From Branchiostoma floridae (taxonomy: Eukaryota > Chordata > Leptocardii > Amphioxiformes > Branchiostomatidae), in assembly GCF_000003815.2 (NCBI RefSeq), contig NC_049980.1, forward strand, positions 23,015,249-23,079,248: 64,000 nucleotides of DNA, given 5' to 3'. The position numbers and the translations under genes were made by a program. Shown one piece after another: positions 46,301 to 54,507 of the stretch (position 1 is the stretch's first letter; the number at the start of each line of letters is the position of its first letter). The notes under the pieces are model-generated. The model worked only from the letters and a program-made list of their open reading frames with translations, ran no database searches and was not told the DNA's origin.

Positions 46301-47981
46301 AAAAAAGGGCCTAAAATGGATTTTAAAAAAAGCTACCCTACCCATCCTGTAAGCAACTTTTATATTCCAATGCCCCCAAATATGGAAAAGTGGTTTGTAT
46401 GTGGGTTTCACCTAATGACTGTAACAGGTGACTCACAATACGCTGAAAGATACCAAACCCCCGCCGCTCCCAGTGTTGTGGTCAGGAAAGTCATAACGGT
46501 ATGACATCACCAACTACCATTATTGATTTTTTTTTAAATACTTAAAATCTGAAAATGGTGGCAAAACCTAAACTGCTCAAAGACTTTTCATTGTTACCGC
46601 CGGTAGAACGATAGAAGACAATGCCGCTTTGATAGAGACAATATAAAGACGACCTGTTGTGTGACTATCATTGGATAAAACATTCTTTTGTGTTGCCAGT
46701 GACTAATAACAGTTGCTCGGTTGCTGCAGGCTATATTTGTCATTGATCCTTTGTTTGGGTATTAAAGACATTCTCTTCTCTTGAAGACTATCCTCTTCAA
46801 TAGGCCAAACCGTCATATTATATCAGCACCCCCAGTCCTACAGAGACCAGGACCCCCCCCCCCCCCCATGAGGACCAGTGATTGTTGTTAGTGCATCCCC
46901 CAGCTGGGTTGCTGACAAGCGGCCGAGACGAACCTTGAAACACGTTGGACCGGTGCGATGCCGACCTGTCATTTTACCTGTCAGTGAGCTTAGGAACAAA
47001 CCACAAATTTGTCTGGCTGGGTCGGATCCAACAACACTCGATTATATTCATGTTTACTTCTCAAAACAATTACCATAATTCCTCGTAACGAAGTTAGTAG
47101 AATTATTCTTAAGAGCGCTAGAGCTATAAGATATACAAATCGCATTTTCGTGTTATATTCTTCGGGATAGCCTATGGTGTTTGAAAAAAAAGAGAAAGGG
47201 GCGGATATGTATTGTCAACAATGGCAATAATTGTCCTTTCATCGACCCCAGTAAATATTTTTGGCTGTGCAGCTGCAGTGTACCAATTTTTATCATTCCG
47301 TTTAACTTGTGTAATCTATGTTCTCCGCATAGATCCCTTCAGGAAACCCAACATTATCAACTGTTTGTATTGCTTACATTGACAGAGAGAACCTTAGATT
47401 CTGATAAGATGGTAAAACAGATTAAAGATTTTGAAAAAGCAACACATTTTCTATTCATTAACTATAAATTTGTGATAAAGTCTGCTTTGGAAACTTTGGG
47501 TGTTATGACGGTCTTCAAGCGACTTGAGGTTTTCAAACAACTCTATTACTTACTTTAGGAAACGTCGTCGTCTTCACCAAGTAATATTAGATAAGCCGCA
47601 TGCGTACAGACATTCAATTTTGTTTTCCGCAGTGTCGTGGGCCCTCAATATCAGACACAACATCGAGATTATATCAACGTATCTGTTCAGTTACTAACTT
47701 AGAAAGGTTTCACGCCCCCCTCCCTGTTGCGATCAGAAAGTTGTTCACCCTTCGCATATCTCTGTCATTCAGATTGCACGATAATGATGTTTAATTTACT
47801 TTGCGAATTGTAGGACTAGCTACGGTTACACCATCGCATCCTAGTCTTAAGCTATTCCAATAACATCCAAGATACGTATGGCAACGATATAAGATTAAAC
47901 TGATAAATGAGCTTTACCTTTGTTGAGAGCCTCCCCAAAAGAGCATAGGAGTAAAACTCCCAATGCGATTTTCCAAGTCAT
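14486..47981 (-). CDS. Link-LDLRa x8 / EGF / coiled-coil / laminin G x3 matrix protein (2365 aa)
   Basis: Fifty-one exons were joined by hand; every junction keeps frame, and the total of 7098 nt is divisible by three. Domain order with approximate residues: signal peptide 1-21; Link1+LDLRa1 22-157; Link2+LDLRa2 158-308; EGF 309-352; Link3+LDLRa3 353-500; Link4+LDLRa4 501-634; Link5+LDLRa5 635-772; Link6+LDLRa6 773-921; Link7+LDLRa7 922-1059; Link8+LDLRa8 1060-1201; coiled coil 1202-1784; LG1 1785-1981; LG2 1982-2173; LG3 2174-2365. The C-terminal half resembles laminin alpha chains; the N-terminal half has no laminin-type arm (no LN, LE or L4 domains seen). The product should be secreted and extracellular. 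Link modules typically bind hyaluronan, LDLRa modules bind calcium and protein ligands, and laminin LG1-3 with the adjoining coil binds integrins; these roles are inferred. I know of no named family with this order. It could be two genes only if an unseen promoter and stop lie between 28725 and 29012, but the frame is continuous there. Confidence 0.85.
16527..18467 (-). other. Laminin G domain 2 exons
   Basis: Exons 18467-18299, 17738-17610, 17144-16978, 16635-16527. The domain starts near [15 protein letters not shown], a FDG.GY opening like laminin alpha LG2, and ends [15 protein letters not shown] followed by TAQCPIL. The cysteine pair (GCIK...QC) is the usual LG disulphide. Extra cysteines occur in the middle exon (PACAMM, RTCIDT). 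Confidence 0.85.
16757..16910. mobile_element. Short palindromic MITE-like element
   Basis: Left arm 16757-16810 and right arm 16855-16910 are inverted copies with a loop of about 44 bases (for example ttttgaggaattttc against gaaaattcctccaaa). No coding content. It sits in the intron between two LG2 exons. Confidence 0.65.
19029..19690. repeat. Direct repeat spanning two adjacent introns
   Basis: Copy 1 (about 19029-19120) and copy 2 (about 19616-19690) share caactgaatcatg, gtgattgtttgcaatgacaa and gcattacttgtaaca, followed by tatgtggcagga. The exon at 19500-19374 lies between them. This suggests a local duplication or two insertions of one repeat. Confidence 0.6.
20347..20378. repeat. Dispersed repeat, copy 2
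   Basis: Matches the repeat at 6862-6893 with about three differences over 31 bases. It is located in an intron of the LG1 region. Confidence 0.5.
23663..24752. mobile_element. DNA transposon/MITE with 23-bp inverted termini
   Basis: 23663-23685 and 24730-24752 are perfect inverted repeats of 23 bases, bounded by TA on each side, which suggests a TA target duplication as in Tc1/mariner-type elements. The inner motif (gaccgtaaactggt) is repeated just inside the right end (24712-24725) and a variant appears at about 23872-23889. It carries a minus-strand 69-codon open frame at 23904-23695 (starts [20 protein letters not shown]) that I do not recognise. The element lies in a coiled-coil intron. 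Confidence 0.7.
24868..24907. repeat. 20-bp tandem duplication
   Basis: The unit atgccacttagaaatcac occurs twice in a row with a 20-base period, just outside the transposon at 23663-24752. Confidence 0.85.
29012..30109 (-). other. Cassette 8: Link8 + LDLRa8
   Basis: Exons 30109-29952, 29494-29338 (Link) and 29122-29012 (LDLRa). Link8 reads [12 protein letters not shown], then [27 protein letters not shown], ending YDLYDVYC. It differs from the other seven: its internal intron is phase 0, not phase 2, and it keeps the canonical DVYC where the others have W in place of the Tyr. LDLRa8 has [16 protein letters not shown]. The acceptor of the second exon is preceded by a CA/poly-C microsatellite. 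Confidence 0.85.
29495..29525. repeat. (GT)n plus G10 tract abutting a splice acceptor
   Basis: Plus strand ctggtgtgtgtgtgtgtgtg followed by about ten G. On the transcribed strand this is poly-C then (CA)n directly before the acceptor cag at 29497-29495, so the microsatellite is the polypyrimidine region of that exon. Confidence 0.85.
30370..31614 (-). other. Cassette 7: Link7 + LDLRa7
   Basis: Exons 31614-31464, 31042-30897 (Link) and 30486-30370 (LDLRa). Link7 starts [15 protein letters not shown], has [18 protein letters not shown], then [18 protein letters not shown] and FDVWCEP. LDLRa7 has [15 protein letters not shown], with Asn in place of the usual first Asp of CDG. Confidence 0.88.
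31735..32430. repeat. Diverged tandem repeat, ~160-bp period, with GAAA tail
   Basis: The motif ccaaatttcaggtcatttgg recurs at about 31866, 32030, 32190 and 32341 with substitutions, giving four units of about 160 bases plus a partial unit before them. Each is followed by gtaaaa-type sequence and a tacaggag block. The array ends in a (GAAA)n tract at about 32405-32430, as in some retroposon tails. It lies in the intron between LDLRa6 and Link7. Confidence 0.7.
32746..33812 (-). other. Cassette 6: Link6 + LDLRa6
   Basis: Exons 33812-33620, 33264-33122 (Link) and 32856-32746 (LDLRa). Link6 is longer at its start ([19 protein letters not shown]), has [18 protein letters not shown], then [18 protein letters not shown] and FHIWCKP instead of (F/Y)DVWC. 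LDLRa6 has [16 protein letters not shown]. Confidence 0.88.
34090..34402 (-). mobile_element. tRNA-derived SINE-like repeat
   Basis: On the minus strand gttcgaatcccgcc (plus ggcgggattcgaac, 34359-34372) matches a tRNA B-box. The following block includes a compact conserved-looking region (cacgggacctccatttaacg on the plus strand). This is typical of tRNA-derived SINEs. It lies in the intron between LDLRa5 and Link6. The family name is not known to me. Confidence 0.5.
34529..35663 (-). other. Cassette 5: Link5 + LDLRa5
   Basis: Exons 35663-35519, 35058-34913 (Link) and 34651-34529 (LDLRa). Link5 is the clearest example: [69 protein letters not shown]. LDLRa5 has [15 protein letters not shown] with a short Asp/Gly tail. 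Confidence 0.9.
36103..37145 (-). other. Cassette 4: Link4 + LDLRa4
   Basis: Exons 37145-37001, 36753-36608 (Link) and 36213-36103 (LDLRa). Link4: [57 protein letters not shown]. LDLRa4: [16 protein letters not shown] (Ser for Gly in CDG). Confidence 0.9.
36368..36420. repeat. (CA)n microsatellite
   Basis: A cacacacacacacgtgcacacacacacaca-type tract followed by more loosely CA-rich sequence to about 36480, in the intron between Link4 and LDLRa4. Confidence 0.9.
38015..39318 (-). other. Cassette 3: Link3 + LDLRa3
   Basis: Exons 39318-39129, 38568-38426 (Link) and 38125-38015 (LDLRa). After the EGF exon there is a linker [17 protein letters not shown], then Link3: [62 protein letters not shown]. 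LDLRa3: [16 protein letters not shown]. Confidence 0.88.
39733..41505 (-). other. Cassette 2: Link2 + LDLRa2 + EGF-like
   Basis: Exons 41505-41361, 41215-41070 (Link), 40542-40381 (LDLRa) and 39864-39733 (EGF). Link2: [62 protein letters not shown]. LDLRa2 is longer ([18 protein letters not shown] plus a tail ending DEVFG). The EGF exon has six cysteines ([27 protein letters not shown]). The donor at 41069 (TTCT|gtaagt) gives phase 1, as the next exon requires. Confidence 0.88.
41695..41860. repeat. Interspersed repeat fragment (catttcctgc family)
   Basis: Includes aaaacgtcatttcctgcgtt, then gactaagctta, and gatgcccccaaaatattttc followed by acgatttcgagt. Very similar strings recur inside the element at 42559-43832 (about 43030, 43140, 43232, 43340, 43567). 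It is probably a separate copy or broken-off part of the same repeat. Confidence 0.6.
42018..45013 (-). other. Cassette 1: Link1 + LDLRa1
   Basis: Exons 45013-44860, 44534-44392 (Link) and 42128-42018 (LDLRa). Link1 begins right after the signal peptide ([15 protein letters not shown]), has [20 protein letters not shown] and FGVWCYV. It is the most diverged Link here, with one extra cysteine (ETACWQN) and A in place of G in GWL. LDLRa1: [16 protein letters not shown]. Confidence 0.85.
42559..43832. mobile_element. 1.27-kb DNA element with 18-bp inverted termini and subterminal repeats
   Basis: Left end tataggagggtctgcatg (42559-42576) and right end catgcagaccctcctata (43815-43832) are perfect inverses, consistent with TA duplications plus 16-bp TIRs. 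Inside the left end a 31-bp unit (core ggtaacgcttaacggtraat) repeats three times at 42587, 42618 and 42649. Diverged copies of the core recur at 43640-43805 in the same orientation. The centre holds a run of 16-17 A and the catttcctgc-type repeat blocks with a gcgccgaaggcgc palindrome. No transposase frame is seen. Confidence 0.75.
45060..45256. repeat. (TATG)n and (GAAT)n microsatellites
   Basis: Clustered tatg repeats (45060-45110 and 45205-45230) with taacgtta motifs, then (gaat)n at about 45234-45255. Confidence 0.85.
45590..45895 (+). mobile_element. LINE reverse-transcriptase 3' remnant
   Basis: Reads [20 protein letters not shown] and [11 protein letters not shown] in one frame, then after a frameshift [17 protein letters not shown] and [12 protein letters not shown] in another. 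The (R/K)RxRFAGHC and GRPxxTY blocks are characteristic of the extreme C-terminus of non-LTR reverse transcriptases. It is truncated, frameshifted and has a stop, so it is inactive. Confidence 0.7.
46853..46867. repeat. Poly-C tract (15 C)
   Basis: Fifteen consecutive C inside intron 1 of the giant gene; exact length may be unreliable. Confidence 0.85.
47918..47981 (-). other. Signal-peptide exon of the giant gene
   Basis: Encodes [20 protein letters not shown] followed by K and one base of the next codon (phase 1). Short basic N-terminus, hydrophobic core and small residues before the likely cleavage site are a standard signal peptide. The ATG at 47981-47979 is the only in-frame one. A TTTAAATA stretch about 125 bases upstream on the minus strand is a weak TATA candidate. 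Confidence 0.85.
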
Positions 47982-50588
47982 TGTCGCCGTTCTTAGCCCT
48001 CCTTAGTATCCCCCGTTGTATGCAGAGTTGATGTAAGTTGTAGTCGCTGTATCGCAAGTTTGGTGAATATGATGAGTATAAAGGTTCGCTCTCCCAGTTG
48101 TATTTAAAAGCTTCCTGTCGTTCCTACGCCCCGGAATTTGATGTAACAATCCAGGTATGCCGAGACAGTGGGCTGAAAATGGGAGGGTACTGGCCAGCGG
48201 CCAGGTCGGCTATTGTTCGCGCATTATGGTGAGTCAAGTGCGAATTACCCTGCGGCAGGTAACCTGCAACTGGAGACAAAAGGTGCTCTGAGTGTAAGTG
48301 TGGCGATGTGGAAAGACTTAAGATTCTCGGCATTGTTTTATTTAAATACAGCGATAGTTTTAGACATTTTGCCGGTTGTAGTATCATATAAAAAGCAAAA
48401 GTAAGTAAGAAAGAGGCAGATGGAAGAATGGACAGATAGGACTGTTTGCTTATTATGTATTGTTCAAGTGTCGTTCAATACGACAATCACGTAGTGGCTA
48501 ATTCAGAGCGAGCAGGTGAAAGTGCTGTTTTGAATCAATTTAACAACATTTGGAATGTTTTACACACTTGTTGGACTCCATAGCAATTGGTATCCACACT
48601 ATAAGGGACTTTTTAGTAGACAATTGTGATGTTTACTGATCGGTGTCCAGAGGTCACACGTGTTAAAAACAGCCTGAGCCGGTTTATCAGTCAAAAACCT
48701 TGGCGCAATTAGGGAGCGATCTTTCGCCCCTCGGGAGCATCTCATATTCTTCTTCTTATATCTAACGAAACCGATTTGTCTACATGTGTATATGGGTGGC
48801 AATCAGATAGCAGCTATTATTATCCGAACCAAAGCTTCTACTGTAAGGTTTCAAGTTTAGAGGGCAATTAAAAACATGTCGTCAGGCCGGTAATGCATTT
48901 GTGTGCGCGTCATCTCTTTGAGCCAATCTATTCCTGCTTAATGGGATCATCCGATATCATTTCATGTGTTTCCCCTGAACTATTAGCATGAAGAGATTAA
49001 CGTGCGCATATGATAAGTGTTTGTTTTTGTACAAATCCCCCGAACGTGAGGAGTACTTGTGATTACCTGAGTCATTTCACTTCTGTAACGATCCCAGAGC
49101 GTGTTCAACAGCCCGGAAAGGTGACGGGACGGTCTTAAGATATGCTTCTTACATTCAGGTTTTATTTAGACATGCACTGTACTTTCATTAGTATGTTTTA
49201 GGACTATCGACCTTATACTAGCACATTGATAGCGCTTACTGTAGCTGTATAGGTCATTTGTAGACTGAGAAAGTGAACGCACCATGTATGGCAATAAAAT
49301 ATTTATGTGACGTTGGAGTGGGGGCGGTCCCACACCTGTGGCTTCTGGTGCGGGCCTCCACTCCCATGTTTACGTATGGGAAATCCGGTGGGAAAAATAC
49401 AACAAGATCATGCTGCTTTTCTTTTTAACAACATGACGGCATAAGGAAGCAAAGGCACACCTTAATAGATTTTTTTTTCAAAGCGTACGGTAGAAGGTAT
49501 TTAGAACATTTTGTCATGACACACGAGTAAGACTTAAATCAGTTGACTACATAATCGAAAACGCTTCCCTTGCAAATCGTACATGAAAATTGTACATGAA
49601 AGAGTCCAGGAGGAACACCGTCTGACCATGCTAATGGGGACACGGCTCATTACGATAATCGTCTGCACAAATCCTGAGCACGCGTGTTTGTCGTCTTCTT
49701 TTAGAAACGAATTCGTAATACTATATCTCTGCCTGACCTACCGCTATGGCCGGCGCCATTAGCTTGAAATGGCGGCTACGTTAGCCGCCCCGTCATAGGT
49801 CGGTGCTGTCAAATCTGGCTTGACTTACGGTTAAAACTGTGAGACAGCGGAAACAAATTGCAATTAACAATTATATAGACATTAATCAATGATTAGTATA
49901 AGGTATAAGGTATATTTTTCCATAATGCTATAACTTTAAACTCCAGGTCCCAGACATGATCAGTGACTTGGCTTGCACTCAGAACAATAATTTCTTTATT
50001 ATATATATAAGGGGCAACACTAAATGAATTTCTGTGTGAATTTCTGAGTGAACAAACGTGGACACCACTCATCCTTACTTACTGTCCGGCGTTTGCTAAG
50101 TTCTCACCTCTCCTATCTAAAGTTTTCCATTGCCTTGCACCATAGATAATCTGGACAAAGGTCAATAAACAACTGCATGTTATATAGGGAGTCAATGAAT
50201 AATTACGTATGTTATATAGCGCGACCCACTAGCACAATGTAAGCTGATCATCACGGGTAAAGATGATAAACCACACCACCACCGAACTACATTTAGGTGT
50301 CAAATCGGATTCTACACAACAATTATCTGATGCTGTCGAATCTCAATGCGCCAAAGACATTGGTATTCCTTTGCAACGGGAATTGTAACCGATACCCAAA
50401 CACAAACAATTATGAATTCCTTGCTGTATGTTACAGATAGCAGCCATCAGCGGCGCAGGGCCAGTGCAGCGGTTGTTCTTGTACCGAGTGGTTCGGGTAC
50501 CGTGAGCTTCAGGAAAAGGAACTCCAGTATCTTCGAGAAGAGAATCTTCAGCATCTCAAGAAGAGGAGGTCCAGCATCTTAAGACATC
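47982..50588. other. Divergent intergenic region
   Basis: It separates two divergently transcribed genes and should contain both promoters. An imperfect GC-rich hairpin lies at 49315-49364 and another weak one at 49732-49800. No exon set was recognised. Confidence 0.6.
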
Positions 50589-51653
50589 ATGACCGTCATC
50601 ACCAGCTTCTCGTCGGGAGATGAAAAGCGTGAAAAGCATAACTACAACTACGACTGCACCTTCGCTGGTGGGAAGGAGCGGAGGAAGTACTTCACCAGGC
50701 AGTTCTTCTGCATCTTTCCCCCGGTCTACCCGACGGGATCGCTCTTCCAGCCGCCCAGCGTTTTCAACAGCGGCTCCTGGAGTGTCCGCCTGAAGCTCAA
50801 CAGGCAGACATCGCTGCGCCAACGGTACATACTGTTTTTAAGTTCTAATTAGGTACAATGCATAACGTTCAACAACAACAAAAAAATACTGGAATCTTTG
50901 TCAGAAATGTCGGTGACTGTTCAGGTGCTTTTAACGTGGCTTGAGTAGGACAGGTGTTTTTAAAGTACACATTATTCTACCTAAGATGCTTTTAAACCTG
51001 TACTTTTAACAAAAGAAACTCTCGTACAGTGTCGTATATGTCGGCAAGACTCTAGACTCTGTCGGGCAAACTCGGTCGCCATTTGTAATTTATTAATTGT
51101 TATTTTTAATTGTTATTCTTGACATGTATCATACTAAAATACTTTATCTATCTTCTATACTCATTGATATGAGACTTCCATGGGGTTGTATACCTGTCAT
51201 CTTTATTACCAGCAAAGGGCAACTTTGTTTAACGTTACCAATTTGAAGGTAAAGAGTTCATACAATCCGTATAAGAAGGGACAAAAAGCAACCCTAGGCC
51301 ATCAACCTCCGTCTTCGATTCTACAGCTTGGCATTCCGGCCTGGCATGTCGTGTTTGTTATTGTACTGCATCCATATTGTCCCGTGTTCAAGTTTGCAAG
51401 TCAGCTTTCACGTTTTGGTATTGGCAAAAAGTACTTTCATAATTCTACAAATCAAGCATTTCATAAGTGGTTCTGAACATGCCATCGTTGCATTTTATCT
51501 GTATAATTGGGGCGGTAAGCTATAGCTTAATTACTGCTTCGTATCCATCAGGAATGAGAATATTGATGATGCTTCCACTTCTGTTTTTGCAGGAGGACCC
51601 CCATCTTCCTTCGGAACTACACCCAGCCAGGCTCTGGATTCACCGTCCGCTAA
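50589..51653 (+). CDS. Small conserved two-exon protein, paralogue B (98 aa)
   Basis: Exon 1 is 50589-50824 and exon 2 is 51593-51653, joined in phase 2 inside an arginine codon. The product starts MTVITSFSSGDEKREK, then HNYNYDCTFAGGKERRKYF, FCIFPPVYPTGS, WSVRLKLNRQTSLRQ, and ends FLRNYTQPGSGFTVR. It matches the gene at 6072-7516 in core sequence, second-exon length (61 nt) and donor sequence (gtacat). Differences are concentrated in the N-terminal 15 residues. No targeting signal or known domain was recognised, so function is open. A possible AATAAA is at 53672-53677, about 2 kb downstream, which would imply a long 3' UTR. Confidence 0.8.
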
Positions 51654-54507
51654 GCACACGGGCGACCGAAATGCCTGAGGATGTCAACGAAGAAATGCAC
51701 TCATAAGAAACAAAGCTTTACTCAAGTTATAGACCCGGCGGAATCGTCGCGTATGAACCTATTTTGAGATCTATCTGTCATCATGTAAGTCGTTAAAGAA
51801 CATAAGGGTCACGCCCCGCATTCGTCAGTGTTATTCTTGTCTATGACACCGTGCCAGCCTCTGTGAGTATGGCATCAATGTGACCTGATACCAATTGCCA
51901 TGACCTATGCTTGTAATATACAGTCTGTTTGGTACTAACTAAACGGGGTTGCAAAGTTGCAAACAGATTTGTTGGGCAGATATTGCACAGATTAAAGGTA
52001 AAAAAAATCATCTCCTCCTTGACATAAGCGAAATGGCAACCACTGTCATAATTTCTCTTCCTTAGTTGGCTTTTGCTAAAACGTTTGGCTTTCGTTAGAC
52101 ATTGTATTATGTATGTGAAAAATCAGCAAAGTATGCTTCATCGTGAATTTCTCATTGCCATATTTACGCCTGTGGCTCACAACGTGTACTTAGCTACACG
52201 ACATACATGTAAGCCGCCACTTCAGCGGATTAGGCGGGTCGAGAGTTAAACTATTAACATTGATATTCCGTTACAACAAAACGTGAAAGGATGACAGTTT
52301 AGTCAGACATAAATCGATATCAAATATCGCTGAACATTGTATGAGCCAGTCCCCCAGTTTTCTTATCAAAATGTTATCTTTTTTAGATGAAAGTCAAAAA
52401 TCGCTGATGAGTATTTCGTTGTCAAAGAAATGGACACCAAAGCTTCGTGCAAAAGTGCGAAAGGACCTTTCCACTTGTAAACATTACAGCGATACAAAAG
52501 AGCTGCGTGTTTTGAATTTTTGAAATTCTATGCAGGGTGTGAGGTCTGGATCCCAGCGAGAGCAAGTGGTGCACGCCATGATCCACATGTAGCTGGCAGC
52601 GGGGAACATTGCTGTGATAAATCAAGGCTTATATTACGTTCTGACCCTACAAAAGCTCAAGCTGTGGGCCTAAAATCAAATATGCCTTTCTCTGTGTAGT
52701 ATTTGCCTAATGTTTTATGTCACGTTGTTCTGATGTTCTTATATGTCTATCAACAAACTTTTGATGAGAATATTTGGACATCTGAATATTCCTGCGAGAC
52801 CCTGTAACAGTCGTGGATTAACACGGCGTCACTCTTTCATCAAATTTGTTGTTGCTGTACTTTAAAATATTTATGTTCTTATTGGTCCATGTTTTGTACA
52901 GTGTATATATGTTTTAAGTTGTCTGCATGGAACTGTGATAGATATATTGTCTGTAGAGTGCCCATGAGACCCTCCACAACTTTCCTCGTCAGAGACGAAA
53001 ACATCGACTAAAAGAGAATAACACTCTCAGCTTGTCTGTTCTGTAAAGTTAATAGCCTGGTAATTTCCACGCATCTACAGAACTGAAAGATAGAAGTCAT
53101 CAACTGAGATCTGCCAAAAACCCGAACCACTCGGTACTGTCAAGATCTCTTGTCGAGGAAAGGCTGCCATCCCTAGAAGAGTATTTTGATAACATCTGTG
53201 CAAATGAAAACACTCTACGATGAAGAGCGTACTTAAGACGATGTCTGAGTACGTACATATTGAAGGGGAATAAGGTGGTTTCACATGTTTTACATGTGTG
53301 TACATTCAGGAGAACAGAGTTATTTGACATCAAACCCATCCACAGCTCGGGAGGAGACTTACAGAGCATCTAATATATACTTTTGATATATTTGATGATT
53401 GGTTGAATTGTGGATCTGATGTCAAAATGTGCTATTCATATATTGTACGGATACTGAGATCTCGCGATAGATAACGAGATGTTGCCTCAGTAATGTTGAA
53501 ATTGTTCGGATGGTATGTTGTAACAGTAGAGATGTTTGGGAAACGAATCTCCGCGGAAAGGCAGCGAGGAGGGGGGTCTCCTCTATTGGCCTGCACAAAA
53601 CCAGACCTTAGAGAAAATGGGATCACTGTCCTGTCTTATATTCTGTAAACTATGTGTTTATATCATTCAGAAATAAACGTTTAAAAATTTCCCCCTGGCA
53701 TGTGTTTTATTGCTATTGTTACGATGTAAGGGAGGAGTAATAGTGATAAAAGTGCTATATTGATCATATCATTTATACATCTGGATGACAAAAATATGTG
53801 TGATGTTTTTTTTGTACTTATGATGATATTTCACTGAAAACTGGGGCTTGTTAGTAGTATTTTAGATCAAAGGTCTAAGGTACATTTTGAACTATGACGT
53901 CACTTGGCGCCATTCAGTATTGACAGGTGACCCACTTGTTTCCCGGACCTCTGCTTGAGGTGGCCTTTATGTTTATGAAAACAGCCAACCACTTGCAGAA
54001 GTAAGTGGATATTGAAAACACTTGTGATGCCCTCAGCATCAGGAGAATGCTCATGCGATAACAACGGACACCGTAACTTCTGCTGTCACATTGGCAACAC
54101 GGTGTCGGTGGGATTCTAATCTTTCAGTTGAAGCGGTTTCTTGGTTTCTTGCCAGATAAAGTTTGGTACTTTCACATCTATAATCGACATCTAAAGTTCT
54201 TGTCGCCAGAGAGTTTTGCCGTGAGTTGCATTGGAAGTAAACAGAAGTCCTACCATCATCAAAAGGTAAAAGGTTTTTATGTAAAGTCTCGTTTCTTGTG
54301 GTTCGATGTCTTTCTTGCCATTACCAAAACTTCTGTTCATTATCAATTTAGACCAGAGGTGAAATTTTTTTTCATGAACCGCAAAGCAAAGTAACCGACG
54401 CAACTTTTTGAGTGAGTTTACTGATAAATGAAATACCCCGAACAGCTTCAGTGATCGATAGTCGTCTGTATCATATTGTACCACGGTTTCCCTTCCTATG
54501 GACAGTG
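51654..54507. other. Intergenic, no gene seen
   Basis: AT-rich sequence with an AATAAA at 53672-53677 that may end the upstream transcript. Open frames here are short and unmatched. Confidence 0.6.

Larger units (their letters stand above)
45014..47917. other. Intron 1 of the giant gene
   Basis: About 2.9 kb between the signal-peptide exon and Link1. It contains tetranucleotide microsatellites (45060-45256), a LINE 3' remnant (45590-45895) and a poly-C tract (46853-46867). A plus-strand open frame of 125 codons at 47181-47558 was not recognised and has no splice partners. Confidence 0.7.

Noticed and set aside
47181-47558. Plus-strand 125-codon frame in intron 1 of the giant gene
   Set aside because: AT-rich, Cys/Phe/Leu-heavy, no domain and no splice partners; probably chance or a decayed repeat.
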